Positions 31,455 through 43,060 of a stretch of DNA of 64,000 nucleotides are shown here, in pieces. The first letter of the stretch is position 1. Each line of letters begins with the position of its first letter. The position numbers and the translations under genes were made by a program. The DNA comes from Streptomyces brasiliensis (lineage in GTDB: Bacteria; Actinomycetota; Actinomycetes; Streptomycetales; Streptomycetaceae). The notes beneath the pieces are model-generated. The model was not told the origin of the DNA. It worked only from the letters and a program-made list of their open reading frames with translations, and searched no databases. The DNA lies in the NCBI RefSeq assembly GCF_014647875.1, contig NZ_BMQA01000001.1, positions 372,001 through 436,000 on the forward strand. Reading direction: 5' to 3'.

Positions 31455-32666
31455 ATGACGCTCTCCCCGTTTTCCCTCGGCATCGTCGGAGCCGGACAGT
31501 TCTCCGGCCAGTTCGCCACGCTGTTCCAGGCCCACCCCGGCGTCGGCGAGGTGTACGTCACCGACCTGCTGCCCGAACGCGCCGAGCAGCTCGCCGCCAC
31601 CCAGGGCCTGGCGGGCACCTTCCCGTCGTTCGAGGCGATGCTGGAGTCGAACGCGGTCGACGCGGTCGCGATCTTCACCCAGCGCTGGACCCACGGCCCC
31701 CTGGTCCTGCAGGGACTGAACGCGGGCAAGCACGTGTACTCCGCGGTGCCGATGGCGATCACCACGGAGGAGATCGCGGCGATCATCGACGCGGTCAGGA
31801 CTACCGGGCTGACCTACATGATGGGCGAGACCAGCCAGTACAACCCGGCCACGGTCCACGCCCGCAACCAGATCGCCGAGGGCGCCTTCGGCCGGCTCTT
31901 CTACGCCGAGGGCGACTACGTCCACGACATGGACCTCGGCTTCTACGAGGCGTACCGGTACAGCGGCGGCGAGAACTGGCAGGCGACCGCCAGCTATCCC
32001 CCGCTGCTGTACCCGACGCATTCGGTGGGCGGGGTGCTCGGGGCGTGGCGGACGCACGCCGTGAGCGTGTCGGCCATCGGGGTCGTCGACGAGCGCGGCG
32101 ACGGTGTCTTCGACCGCGCGGTCAGCCAGTTCGACAACGACGTCTCCAACGCGACCGCGCTGTTCGAGGTCGCGGGCGGCGGATCGTTCCGTACGAACGA
32201 GTTCCGGCGGGTCGGCTACCCCTCGCACATCAGGGAGTCCCGTTTCCGCTTCTTCGGCACGGAGGCGAGCATGGAGCAGCTCGCGACGGTCGCCCTGTGG
32301 CAGGACAAGAACGGGGTGAAGGACATCAGCGAGCTGCTGGAGCCGAAGCCCACCCTGGCGCCGGACGACCCGTCGCTCCAGCACATCGCGCCGGAGCTGC
32401 GGGCCGCGTTCACGTCCGGTTCGGCGCCGGTGCACGACCGCGCCCGGCTGCCGCGGGCGTTCGACCAGCTGCACAACGGGCACGAGGGCAGCCATCACTT
32501 CCTGGTGGACGACTTCGTGACCGCGGTGAACACACGGTCGCTGCCGTCCGTGAACGCCTGGGTCGCGGCCCGCTACACCCTGCCGGGCATCGTCGCGCAC
32601 GAGTCGGCGCGGCGGGGCGGGGTACGGCTGGAGATCCCGGACTTCGGGGACGCCCCGCTGGCGTGA
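31455..32666 (+). CDS. Gfo/Idh/MocA-family oxidoreductase
   Basis: A 403-residue NAD(P)-dependent dehydrogenase-like protein. The N-terminal Rossmann fold (GIVGAGQFSGQFATLFQAHPGVGEVYVTDLLPERAEQLA) is followed by AVAIFTQRWTHGPLVLQGLNAGKHVYSAVPMA, a family hallmark (here with SAVP in place of EKP). It then has a large C-terminal beta-sheet domain. The loss of the EKP lysine is notable, as it often takes part in catalysis. Likely role: oxidation or reduction of a sugar or cyclitol. Probably controlled by the divergent ROK regulator. The start has no clear RBS. Confidence 0.85.
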   Translation: MTLSPFSLGIVGAGQFSGQFATLFQAHPGVGEVYVTDLLPERAEQLAATQGLAGTFPSFEAMLESNAVDAVAIFTQRWTHGPLVLQGLNAGKHVYSAVPMAITTEEIAAIIDAVRTTGLTYMMGETSQYNPATVHARNQIAEGAFGRLFYAEGDYVHDMDLGFYEAYRYSGGENWQATASYPPLLYPTHSVGGVLGAWRTHAVSVSAIGVVDERGDGVFDRAVSQFDNDVSNATALFEVAGGGSFRTNEFRRVGYPSHIRESRFRFFGTEASMEQLATVALWQDKNGVKDISELLEPKPTLAPDDPSLQHIAPELRAAFTSGSAPVHDRARLPRAFDQLHNGHEGSHHFLVDDFVTAVNTRSLPSVNAWVAARYTLPGIVAHESARRGGVRLEIPDFGDAPLA

Positions 32667-32705
32667 CGTCCCCGTTTCGCTGTGGGCCCGGGTGCCCGGA
32701 GCGGC

Positions 32706-33401
32706 TCAGGTGCCCGGCTTGCGGCCGTACACGTAGACGTCGTCGCCCTTCTTCAGCAACGACCAGTACTTCTTGGCGTCCTTCGTCGTCATGTTGACGC
32801 AGCCGTGCGAACCCGGCGGGTTCCACATGCTGAGCCCGACCGAGTGGAAGGCCTGGCCGCCGTCGAAGAACTGGCTGTAGGGCATCGGCACGTCGTAGAT
32901 GCTCGAGACGTGGTCGATGTCCCGCCAGTAGATCTTCTTCAGGCCGGTGCGGGTCTCGTAGCCGTTGCGTCCGGTGCGTACGGGCACCGGGCCGTAGACG
33001 AGCTTCTTGCCGTCCTGGATCCAGGAGAGCTGGAGCGTGAGGTTCACACAGGCGATACGGCCCTTGTTCACCGGGCACTTGCCGGCCTTGTTGGGGTTCG
33101 TCCCGACGGCCTTCTGCTTGTTCATCAGGTCCATCACACCCCAGGTCACCGGCCCGGCGTAGCCGATGTTGGGCGTGATGCCGTGCTTGTTCTGGAAGGC
33201 CTGGATGGCCTTGCAGTCGGCGGCGGACTGCTTCCCGTCGACCGGACGGCCGAGGAACTTCTCCACCTGCTTCTGGTACGGCCCCGCCTTCGTGGTGCAG
33301 CTCGCCGCCTGCGCCGGTGGCGCCCCGAGCGCCAGCGTGAGCGGCGCGACCAGTCCCGTGACGCCGAGCACGACGACGCCCCGTCTGCGTATGTCCCCCA
33401 T
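32706..33401 (-). CDS. Secreted L,D-transpeptidase
   Basis: A 231-residue exported protein. The signal peptide (MGDIRRRGVVVLGVTGLVAPLTLALGAPPAQA) is followed by a peptidoglycan-binding-like domain (about residues 35-100). A YkuD catalytic domain carries HSVGLSMWNPPGSHGCVNM, with Cys201 as nucleophile and the conserved His, Ser, Gly and Asn residues. It should make 3-3 cross-links or attach proteins in peptidoglycan. It converges with the oxidoreductase gene (39 bp between stops). Regulation is not evident from the sequence. Confidence 0.9.
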   Translation of the reverse strand: MGDIRRRGVVVLGVTGLVAPLTLALGAPPAQAASCTTKAGPYQKQVEKFLGRPVDGKQSAADCKAIQAFQNKHGITPNIGYAGPVTWGVMDLMNKQKAVGTNPNKAGKCPVNKGRIACVNLTLQLSWIQDGKKLVYGPVPVRTGRNGYETRTGLKKIYWRDIDHVSSIYDVPMPYSQFFDGGQAFHSVGLSMWNPPGSHGCVNMTTKDAKKYWSLLKKGDDVYVYGRKPGT

Positions 33402-33559
33402 GAGAGGCCCTTCCCTGCTGTCGCTCGCGCGACGTCCTGCGGTCTCGGAGAGCTAGACAGACGGAACGGCTCGTCGGTTGTAGCGGCGGCCGGGCTGTGA
33501 CCGAACGGTGAACTTCCCGGTCACGCGTCCGCACATCCGCGGGAGGGGCGTGGGGCGGC

Positions 33560-34357
33560 TCAGGCGTCCGTCGAGTCGCCCAGGGCGGCGCGGAAGCCGG
33601 TGTTGACGGCGGTGAGTCCGCCGTCGACGCACAGGGTGGTGCCCGTGATCCAGGCGGCGTCCCGGGAGGCGAGGAAGGCGACCGCGGCCGCGATGTCCTC
33701 GGGCTCGCCGACCCGGCCGAGCGGGTAGAGCGCGCGGACGGCGTCGAGTTCGGCGTCCCGGCCCTCCCAGGCCGAGGTGCGGACCGTGCCCGGCAACACC
33801 AGGTTCACCCGGACCCCCCGGGCCGCCGCGTGCCCGGCGAGGGTGCGGGTGAGGGAGCCGAGCCCGGCCTTGGCGGCGCTGTAGGCGTGGTTGCCGAAGT
33901 CCTGCAGGGCGTTGACGGAGCCGATGGAGACCACGGCGCCACGGCCGGATGCCGCGAGGTGCGGAAGGGCGGCGCGGCAGCAGCGGTGGGCGCCGGTGAG
34001 GGTGACGTCGAGGTCGCGGGCCCAGGTCTCGTCCGGCTCGTCCTCGAAGAGGGGTACGTCCGGGGTGCAGTGCGCCGCGCTGTTGACGAGCACCTCCAGC
34101 GAGCCGAAGCTCTCCACCGCCTTCGCCACGGCCGCCTCCACGGAGGCCCGGTCGGCCACGTCGCACGCGAACGCCCGTGCCTCCAGCCCCTGTTCACGCA
34201 GTCCGGCCGCGGTCTTCTCGGCCTCGGGCAGGTCCCGGTCGGTGAGCAGCACGCGCCCGCCCTCCTGCGCCAGCCGCCGCGCGACGGCCGCGCCGATGCC
34301 GCGTGCCGCGCCGGTGACGAGTACTCCGTGCCCGTGGAAGCGCTTGATGTCGGTCAT
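33560..34357 (-). CDS. Short-chain dehydrogenase/reductase (classical SDR)
   Basis: A 265-residue oxidoreductase. Cofactor motif TGAARGIG (NAD(P)), a NSAA variant of NNAG, Ser in SIGS and the catalytic YSAAK are all present. The C-terminal PLGRVGEPEDIAAAVAFLASRDAAWITGTTLCVDGGL is the usual ending of 3-oxoacyl-reductase-like SDRs. Substrate unknown. The next SDR gene, on the same strand, lies 79 bp upstream in transcription, so the two may be co-transcribed. Confidence 0.9.
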   Translation of the reverse strand: MTDIKRFHGHGVLVTGAARGIGAAVARRLAQEGGRVLLTDRDLPEAEKTAAGLREQGLEARAFACDVADRASVEAAVAKAVESFGSLEVLVNSAAHCTPDVPLFEDEPDETWARDLDVTLTGAHRCCRAALPHLAASGRGAVVSIGSVNALQDFGNHAYSAAKAGLGSLTRTLAGHAAARGVRVNLVLPGTVRTSAWEGRDAELDAVRALYPLGRVGEPEDIAAAVAFLASRDAAWITGTTLCVDGGLTAVNTGFRAALGDSTDA

Positions 34358-34436
34358 GGAAGCGACGGTAGGGCCGCGACGATCACCACGACAGAGGGCA
34401 CACGAGGACGCGTGAGCCGACGGAGCCCTGCGTCGG

Positions 34437-35351
34437 TCACCGGTAGCCGGTCACGTCCGCCGGCTTGCCCGCGTCCTGCACCTCGACGAGATAGCGCCAC
34501 GCGTCGGGGCGGCTGCCGTCCAGGTCCGTGAAGCCGTACACCTGGGCGAGCCCGCCGCTGGAGAGGGACTGTCCGTTGAAGCGGGCCACGTCGGGGTCGG
34601 CGGCCAAGGCTGAGACGGCGCGGCCGACATAGCGCGGGGTCTCCGAGATCGCGAAGTGCGGGGTCCGGTCGAGGGCGTCGCGCCAGTTGTCCTCGCGCAC
34701 CCCGTAGATGTCGAGCATCATCTCGGAGCGGAGCCAGCCGGGGGTGAGCGCGAGGGCGGTGACGCCGCGCGGGCCGAGTTCATGGCCGAGGGCGAAGGCC
34801 ATGCGCAGGACCGCCGCCTTGGCGAGGTCGTAGAAGAAGTTCACCCGGTAGTGGTCGCGGTTGTAGGCGGCGGTGCCGTCGGTGACCTCGACGACCAGAC
34901 CGACGGGCCGGCGCAGCAGCAGGGGCAGGGCGTGGTGGCTGGTGATCGCGTGGGTCTCGACGGCGAGCCGCAGCAGCCTCAGCCCCTTGTCGAGGTCGTG
35001 TTCCCACACCGGGGTGTCCCAGGCGAAGAGATGCTCGCCGCCCCAGATGTCGTTCACCAGGACGTCCAGACGGCCCTGTTCGTCCGCGATCCGGTCCACG
35101 AGCGTCCGCACGGCGGTGGGGTCGAGGTGGTCGGTGGGTACGGCGATGCCGTGGCCGCCGGCCGCGACGACGAGGTCGGCCGTGTCCTCGATGGTCTCGG
35201 GGCGGTCGTACTCCGAGCGGCGGTCCCGGGTGGTGCGTCCGGTGACGTAGACGGTGGCACCGGACGCGCCGAGCTCCACCGCGATCCCACGTCCCGCCCC
35301 CCGTGTCGCTCCCGCGACCAGTGCGACCTTGCCTTCCAGCGGACCCGGCAT
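34437..35351 (-). CDS. SDR-family oxidoreductase, extended variant
   Basis: A 304-residue SDR. The cofactor motif is VAGATRGAGRGIAVELG (TGxxxGxG variant) with a Arg-rich GRTTRDRRSEY stretch suggesting NADPH. The active-site region reads FFYDLAKAAVLR, with Tyr and Lys in YxxxK position, and DIWGGEH replaces the NNAG block. Long C-terminal extension: FNGQSLSSGGLAQVYGFTDLDGSRPDAWRYLVEV. This subgroup is common in actinobacteria with unknown substrates. ATG 35351 follows GGGAGG. Confidence 0.87.
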   Translation of the reverse strand: MPGPLEGKVALVAGATRGAGRGIAVELGASGATVYVTGRTTRDRRSEYDRPETIEDTADLVVAAGGHGIAVPTDHLDPTAVRTLVDRIADEQGRLDVLVNDIWGGEHLFAWDTPVWEHDLDKGLRLLRLAVETHAITSHHALPLLLRRPVGLVVEVTDGTAAYNRDHYRVNFFYDLAKAAVLRMAFALGHELGPRGVTALALTPGWLRSEMMLDIYGVREDNWRDALDRTPHFAISETPRYVGRAVSALAADPDVARFNGQSLSSGGLAQVYGFTDLDGSRPDAWRYLVEVQDAGKPADVTGYR

Positions 35352-35448
35352 GTCCGGCCTCCCGTACCCGTACGACTGCTGTCGCTGTCCAGGGTGGCGG
35401 GAAAGCCGGACATCCTCTGTCACCTTTGGCGGCGGTTCGCCGTCCGGA

Positions 35449-36078
35449 TCAGTGGCCGCGGGCGATCCACTCGTCGAGGTGCGGGGCTTCGTCGCCGATG
35501 GTGGTGGAGTCGCCGTGGCCGGTGAGGACCTTCGTCTCGGGCGGGAGGGTGAGCAGTTTGCCGCGGATCGAGTCGATGATCGTCGGGAAGTGGGAGTAGG
35601 AGCGCCCGGTGGCGCCCGGGCCGCCCTTGAAGAGGGTGTCGCCCGTGAAGACGGTGGCCAGGCCGGGGTCGTACAGGCAGACCGCGCCGGGCGCGTGGCC
35701 GGGGGTGTGCAGGACGGTCAGATGGAAGCCGGGTGCCTCGATGACCTGGCCGTCCTGCAGATGCGCGTCGGGGTCCCGGTCGGGGTGGGTCTGCTTCCAC
35801 AGATCCAGGTCGTCGGGGTGCAGCCAGATGGTGGCTCCGGTGCGGTCGGCCAGGGCGGGCGCGGCGTCGATGTGGTCGTTGTGCGCGTGGGTGCACACGA
35901 TCGCGGTCAGGCGCCGGTCGCCGACGGCCTCGGCGATGGCATCGGCGTCGTGGGCGGCGTCGATGACGATCACCTCGTGGTCGTCGCCGACGACCCACAC
36001 GTTGTTCTCGACGTCCCAGGTGCCCCCGTCGAGGGTGAACTGACCGGAGGTGACGAGGCGTTCGATGCGGGCGGTCAT
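35449..36078 (-). CDS. Metallo-beta-lactamase-fold hydrolase (mycothiol thioester hydrolase-like)
   Basis: A 209-residue hydrolase of the glyoxalase-II-like MBL fold. Metal motif THAHNDHID (HxHxDH), then HTPGHAPGAV and FTGDTLF give the remaining ligands. It starts with ATG 36078, overlapping the mscR stop (TGATG), so it is coupled to the formaldehyde dehydrogenase. In mycobacteria mscR is also followed by an MBL-fold gene. The likely reaction is hydrolysis of S-formylmycothiol to formate and mycothiol, completing formaldehyde detoxification; this is inferred from context. Confidence 0.87.
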   Translation of the reverse strand: MTARIERLVTSGQFTLDGGTWDVENNVWVVGDDHEVIVIDAAHDADAIAEAVGDRRLTAIVCTHAHNDHIDAAPALADRTGATIWLHPDDLDLWKQTHPDRDPDAHLQDGQVIEAPGFHLTVLHTPGHAPGAVCLYDPGLATVFTGDTLFKGGPGATGRSYSHFPTIIDSIRGKLLTLPPETKVLTGHGDSTTIGDEAPHLDEWIARGH

Positions 36079-37163
36079 CACAGCACCACCACCGAGCGCA
36101 GCACATCACCCTGGTGCATCCGCTCGAACGCCTTCTCCACCTCGTCGAGCTGGATGGTCTCGGTGACGAACGCGGCCAGGTCCAGGCGTCCTTGCAGATG
36201 CAGGTCGATCAGCATGGGGAAGTCCCGGGAGGGCAGGCAGTCACCGTACCAGGACGACTTGAGGGAGCCGCCGCGGCCGAAGACGTCCAGAAGCGGGAGT
36301 TCGAGCTTCATCTCCGGGGTGGGGACGCCGACCAGGACCACGGTGCCGGCGAGGTCGCGGGCGTAGAAGGCCTGCTTGTACGTCTCCGGGCGGCCGACCG
36401 CGTCGATGACGACGTCGGCGCCGAAGCCGCCGGTCAGCTCGCGGACCGCCTCGACCGGGTCGGTCTCCTTGGAGTTGATGGTGTGGGTGGCGCCCATCTT
36501 GCGGGCCGTCTGGAGTTTCCGGTCGTCGATGTCGATGGCGATGATCTTCGCCGCGCCCGCGAGGTTCGACCCGGCGATGGCCGCGTCACCGACGCCGCCG
36601 CAGCCGATGACGGCGACGGAGTCGCCGCGGCCGACGTTGCCCGTGTTGATCGCGGCGCCGATACCGGCCATCACACCGCAGCCGAGGAGACCCGCGACGG
36701 CAGGCGACGCGGCCGGGTCGACTTTGGTGCACTGCCCGGAGTGGACCAGCGTCTTCTCTGCGAACGCGCCGATCCCGAGGGCCGGGGAGAGTTCCGTGCC
36801 GTCGAGCAGCGTCATCTTCTGCTTCGCGTTGTGGGTGTTGAAGCAGTACCACGGCCGTCCACGCAGACAGGCCCGGCACTGCCCGCACACCGCACGCCAG
36901 TTGAGGATCACGAAGTCGCCGGGCTCGACATCGGTGACGCCCTCGCCGACGGACTCCACGATCCCCGCGGCCTCGTGGCCGAGCAGGAAGGGGAACTCGT
37001 CGGTGATGCCGCCCTGCTTGTAATGCAGATCGGTGTGGCAGACGCCGCAGGCCTGGACGCGTACGACCGCCTCTCCCGGCCCCGGATCCGGTACGACGAT
37101 CGTCTCGACCCGTACGGGCTCGTCCTTGCCCGGTGCGATCACGCCGCGTACTTCCTGCGCCAT
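36078..37163 (-). CDS. mscR: S-(hydroxymethyl)mycothiol dehydrogenase (NAD/mycothiol-dependent formaldehyde dehydrogenase)
   Basis: A 361-residue zinc-dependent medium-chain alcohol dehydrogenase. The catalytic zinc site includes Cys in ACGVCHTD and His-Glu in LLGHEAAG. The structural zinc cysteines are in [15 protein letters not shown], and the NAD fold is [20 protein letters not shown]. The [25 protein letters not shown] opening and the overall sequence match actinobacterial MscR, which oxidises the mycothiol adduct of formaldehyde and can also reduce S-nitrosomycothiol. It overlaps the downstream MBL-fold gene. Confidence 0.88.
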   Translation of the reverse strand: MAQEVRGVIAPGKDEPVRVETIVVPDPGPGEAVVRVQACGVCHTDLHYKQGGITDEFPFLLGHEAAGIVESVGEGVTDVEPGDFVILNWRAVCGQCRACLRGRPWYCFNTHNAKQKMTLLDGTELSPALGIGAFAEKTLVHSGQCTKVDPAASPAVAGLLGCGVMAGIGAAINTGNVGRGDSVAVIGCGGVGDAAIAGSNLAGAAKIIAIDIDDRKLQTARKMGATHTINSKETDPVEAVRELTGGFGADVVIDAVGRPETYKQAFYARDLAGTVVLVGVPTPEMKLELPLLDVFGRGGSLKSSWYGDCLPSRDFPMLIDLHLQGRLDLAAFVTETIQLDEVEKAFERMHQGDVLRSVVVL

Positions 37164-37284
37164 GCCTGGCCCCTTCCTCGATGTGCCTGCGTACCGACCC
37201 TACGCGCGACTGATCGGTAACGGCTCGGAGCGCGACGAAGGCCGTGGATCTTTCGACCGCGGCCCACGCCCGTTCGGACGCGGC

Positions 37285-39758
<2,474 letters not shown>

Positions 39759-39930
39759 GTCCTCAGCAACGCCGCCGGGGCCCGGCCGGACACGGGCGGG
39801 CGGCCCCGCTCACCCGTGAGGCGGACCCCCGGCTGGGCTTGCCGAGGCCGCCGGGCCGGGGGAGCCTCGTAGAAGAGGGGCCCCCTGGCGGCCCGCTCCC
39901 CATGGGCCGCGCCCTCTTGAGGAGGTCACC

Positions 39931-40296
39931 ATGGGCACCGCGACAGGCTCCGCCTTCGACATCGAGACACTGCGCCGCGGGATAGAAGGGAACACCGGCA
40001 ACACCCTTCTGTCGCTCTACGCCGACAACGCGGAGATCCGCATCATCGACCGCAACACCCAGCCGAGCCACCCGAAGATCCTGCGCGGGCGGCCGGAGAT
40101 CGCGGCGATGCTGGACGACGTCTACAGCCGCGACATGACGCACAAGTTGGATCAGTGCATCGTGCAGGGCGACCGCGCCGCCTACAGCGAGTCCTGCGAG
40201 TACGCGGACGGCGTCCGGGTCCTCGCGGAGTCGATGATCACGCTGCGCGACGGGAAGATCGCCGAGCAGATCATGATCCAGGCATGGGACGAGTAG
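39931..40296 (+). CDS. NTF2-like (SnoaL-type) small protein
   Basis: A 121-residue protein of the NTF2-like superfamily (nuclear transport factor 2/SnoaL/polyketide cyclase fold). The helix FDIETLRRGIEGNTGNTLLSLYADNAEIRIIDR followed by the SHPKILRGRPEIAAMLDDVYSRDMTHKLDQCIVQGDRAAYSESCEYADGVRVLAESMITLRDGKIAEQIM pattern is typical. No catalytic residues can be assigned. A strong RBS, GAGGAGGTCACC, precedes the ATG. Confidence 0.85.
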   Translation: MGTATGSAFDIETLRRGIEGNTGNTLLSLYADNAEIRIIDRNTQPSHPKILRGRPEIAAMLDDVYSRDMTHKLDQCIVQGDRAAYSESCEYADGVRVLAESMITLRDGKIAEQIMIQAWDE

Positions 40297-40595
40297 CGAG
40301 GAGGGCCGCGAGGGTCCAGGTTACCTCCCGGCTGACCTGGACCTTCTCGGCTCGCGCGGTACTGGGCCAGGCCCGCCGCGCCCACCACCGACCGGTTACG
40401 ACGGCAGGCCGCCTGGCCTCCGCGGCCCTCATCCGCTCGCTCCTACGAGGCACACGCCCTCGGCCGCCACGTCCACGGGTGCTGCGCATACGGCACCGCC
40501 GATCGCGCTGAGCGGGGCGCGGCCGGCGGTACGACAGGACGTCTTGCGCCCGACGTGAGGAGGTGGAGCGGCAGTTCGTGGTGGCCGCACCCGCT
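40297..40595. other. Non-coding stretch, nothing recognised
   Basis: About 300 bp between the NTF2-like gene and the TetR remnant. Small frames exist on both strands, but none has a plausible ribosome-binding site together with protein-like sequence. No palindrome stands out. It may contain decayed sequence linked to the scar at 40881. Confidence 0.4.
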
Positions 40596-40881
40596 TCACA
40601 ATCCCGGTGACCACCCTGCCGGCCGCAGTATCCCGAGCAGTTGGCGGACCAGTTCGTCGACCGCCTCGTCCAGGGTCGCGTCCACCCACCCGGCGCTCCA
40701 GTCGTGGAGCAGGCCGTTGACGCTGCCGATGAAGGCCGTCGCGGCGAGGCGGTAGTCGCGCGGGGCCGCCTCCCCGCGGGCCACGGCGGCGCGGGCCTCC
40801 GCGCAGATCAGGTCGACCCAGCGGGAGCGGCGGGCCAGGCGCTGTTCCTCCAGGCGGGGGCTGACGCCGATGATCTCGCTG
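40596..40881 (-). pseudogene. TetR-family regulator, C-terminal remnant
   Basis: Reading leftward from about 40881 the frame gives EIIGVSPRLEEQRLARRSRWVDLI..., then ARGEAAPRDYRLAATAFIGSVNGLLHDWSAGWVDATLDEAVDELVRQLLGIL, the end of a TetR ligand-binding domain (about 90 residues). The DNA-binding half is missing: sequence to the right of 40881 does not continue it and instead belongs to a beta-propeller gene on the other strand. No start codon with RBS is present. It should be non-functional as a regulator. Confidence 0.75.
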
Positions 40882-40882
40882 C

Positions 40883-41029
40883 ATCGTCTCTGAGAGCGGC
40901 GCCGACCAGGTGACGGCGATGGACTTCGCGACCGGGCAGAAGGTCACGTCGGTCGCGGTGGGCGACCATCCGCAGCGCGTGCGGCTGGGTCACGTGCAGG
41001 ACGACTGGACGGGGCCGAGCGGCAGTTGA
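40883..41029 (+). pseudogene. YVTN/YncE-type beta-propeller protein, C-terminal remnant
   Basis: The plus-strand frame IVSESGADQVTAMDFATGQKVTSVAVGDHPQRVRLGHVQDDWTG reads to a TGA at 41027. The pattern (x)DxVTxxDxxTGxKVxSVxVGxHPxRV is the last blade of YVTN-repeat proteins. Only 48 residues remain. It begins exactly where the opposing TetR remnant ends, so the 5' parts of both and the gap between them are gone. Confidence 0.65.
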
Positions 41030-41043
41030 AGTTCCCCTAGGAC

Positions 41044-41081
41044 GCCGGTCTCCGGGGGCGGGGAACCCCCTGGAGACCGGC
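41044..41081. terminator. Strong bidirectional terminator hairpin
   Basis: gccggtctcc (41044-41053) pairs perfectly with ggagaccggc (41072-41081), with further G:C pairing inside (ggggg with ccccc). It lies just after the propeller remnant and 9 bp before the end of the convergent ribosomal protection gene. Confidence 0.75.
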
Positions 41082-41089
41082 CCGCGTCC

Positions 41090-43060
41090 TCAACCGCCCA
41101 CCCTGTTCGTCACGTTCAGCAGATACTCTTTCCGGTTCAGCGGGTTGTGGTCGGTGCGCGGGCGCTCGGGGACCGTGCCGCGGGTGACCGGCGCGTAGTG
41201 GTCGAAGGCGCTCTCCAGCTCGCCCTCGCCCCGCGTCAGCCCCGGCAGCCGCTGCTCCAGTTCGTGCACGTGGGCGGCCGGCACCGTGCCCTCCAGGAGG
41301 CACAGGACGTCGTGCGTCTGCGTCGTCCGCGGTACGGCGTCGAGGCGGGCCAGCACCGGCAGCAGGGCGCCCAGTGTGTCCGCCGGGGCCTCGAGGCGGA
41401 AGCGGTGCCGGGGCTCGTGGACCCGGGTGCCCGCGCGCCGCAGCGCCTCGATCAGGACGAGCGGGGTCAGCCCGCGGAAGTCGTAACCGGTGCTGGACAT
41501 GCTCTTGTCGAAGCCCTGGTGGGCGTGGCTCTGCCGGGGCGAGTAGCCGGAGTGGGTCATGGTCACCGTGCAGTCCGTGACCCGCCAGCCGTGCAGCCCC
41601 TGGCCGAGCGCCTCGCGCACGGTGTCCTCGACGGCCTTGAAGAAGGCGTACGGCATCGAGCCCAGCTCGACCTCGAGCCGGAAGTCCACGCTGGAGCCGG
41701 CCGGCGCGGGATCGACGCGCAGGCCGACGGTCGCGAGGAACGGGTTGGCGTCCTTGTTGTTGAACTCGACGGCCGCGCCCGAGCCGACCGGACGCTCGAT
41801 GCACAGGGGCGACGTCTCCCGGAAGGTGACGTGGAGGCCGTACTCGTCGGCGAGGGTGGCCTGGATGACCTCCTTCTGCACCTCGCCGTAGAGGGAGACG
41901 GAGGTCTCCTGGCGCACCTCGTCGTGGCGCACGTCGATCAGCGGGTCCTGTTCGGCGAGCTGGGTGAGCGCGACGTGCAGCGAGCGCCGGCCCACGCCGG
42001 GCCCGGGGACGACCACGGTCTCGAGCGTGGGCGGCGCGAAGTGGTGCTCGTACGCCGAGGCCGGTGCGCCGAGCGCGTCGCCGATCCTGATGCCGCCGAG
42101 GCCCCACACCTTGCCGATGCGGCCCGCGCCGACGCTCTCCTCGCGGACGTCCGTGCCGTGGTCGAAGACGCTGACCGCGGTGACCTTGCCCTCCTCGTGG
42201 CCGTCCCCGAACGGGATCCGGTCACGGGTGCGGAGGGTGCCGGAGAAGATCCGCGCATAGGCGACCTTCTCACCCGCGGGTCCCCGCTCGACCTTGAACA
42301 CCGTGCCCGACAGGGGCCCACCGGGGTCCCCGGCCGCGGTGGGCAGCAGGCGCTCGATGCCGGTGATCAGCTCGGGCACGCCGGCGCCCGTGATCGCGGA
42401 GCCGAAGTAGACCGGGTGGACGAGGGCTCGCCGGGTCTGGGCGGTGAGGGCGGCGCGCAGCCGGTCGTGGGAGACGGTGTCCTCGACGTACGCGGCGAGC
42501 AGGTCGTCGTCGTGTTCGGCGAGGACGTCGAGCGCGGTCTGGGCAAGGCCCGGGACGAAGCGGGCGGCGCGGGTGCCGAGTCCGGCGGCGGCGCCCATCG
42601 GGACGAGCGCGGGGGTGAGGCGGCGGGCCATCGCCCGCAGGACGTCCTCGTCGCGCGCCCCGCGCCGGTCGATCTTGTTGACGAAGACGAGCGTGGGGAT
42701 GCGGAGCCGCCGCAGCGTGCGCATGAGCACGCGGGTCTGCGCCTGGACGCCCTCCACGGCCGAGACGACCAGGACGGCTCCGTCGAGCACGCCGAGCACC
42801 CGCTCCACCTCGGCGATGAAATCGGGGTGGCCGGGGGTGTCGATGAGGTTGACGGTCACGCCGTCGAGCGGGAAGGAGACGACGGCGGACTTGATGGTGA
42901 TGCCGCGCTGCCGTTCGAGGGCGAGGGTGTCGGTCGTGGTGCTTCCGGCGTCGACGCTGCCGACCTCGTCGATCACTCCGACGGAGTGCAGCAGCCGCTC
43001 GGTCAGGCTGGTCTTACCGGCGTCGACATGGGCGAGGATTCCGAGATTGAGCAGATGCAC
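41090..43060 (-). CDS. otrA: Ribosomal protection GTPase, OtrA/Tet(M) family
   Basis: A 656-residue EF-G-like GTPase close in length and sequence to Streptomyces OtrA, which dislodges tetracyclines from the ribosome. G1 is LGILAHVDAGKTSL, G2 lies in ERQRGITIKSA, G3 is IDTPGH and G4 is FVNKIDRRGARDED. Domains II to V follow, with a family-typical end NPLNRKEYLLNVTNRV. GTG 43060 (MHLLNLGILAHV) is the natural start, GAAGGA 5' of it. A short frame with a better RBS overlaps the start (43014-43124), suggesting translational control. Being a chromosomal homologue, it may protect against other ribosome-targeting agents or be nearly silent. Confidence 0.9.
   Translation of the reverse strand: MHLLNLGILAHVDAGKTSLTERLLHSVGVIDEVGSVDAGSTTTDTLALERQRGITIKSAVVSFPLDGVTVNLIDTPGHPDFIAEVERVLGVLDGAVLVVSAVEGVQAQTRVLMRTLRRLRIPTLVFVNKIDRRGARDEDVLRAMARRLTPALVPMGAAAGLGTRAARFVPGLAQTALDVLAEHDDDLLAAYVEDTVSHDRLRAALTAQTRRALVHPVYFGSAITGAGVPELITGIERLLPTAAGDPGGPLSGTVFKVERGPAGEKVAYARIFSGTLRTRDRIPFGDGHEEGKVTAVSVFDHGTDVREESVGAGRIGKVWGLGGIRIGDALGAPASAYEHHFAPPTLETVVVPGPGVGRRSLHVALTQLAEQDPLIDVRHDEVRQETSVSLYGEVQKEVIQATLADEYGLHVTFRETSPLCIERPVGSGAAVEFNNKDANPFLATVGLRVDPAPAGSSVDFRLEVELGSMPYAFFKAVEDTVREALGQGLHGWRVTDCTVTMTHSGYSPRQSHAHQGFDKSMSSTGYDFRGLTPLVLIEALRRAGTRVHEPRHRFRLEAPADTLGALLPVLARLDAVPRTTQTHDVLCLLEGTVPAAHVHELEQRLPGLTRGEGELESAFDHYAPVTRGTVPERPRTDHNPLNRKEYLLNVTNRVGG

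Noticed and set aside
40155..40511. Plus-strand frame across and beyond the NTF2-like gene
   Set aside because: It is out of frame with the real gene and becomes Arg/Pro-rich, with no start signal.
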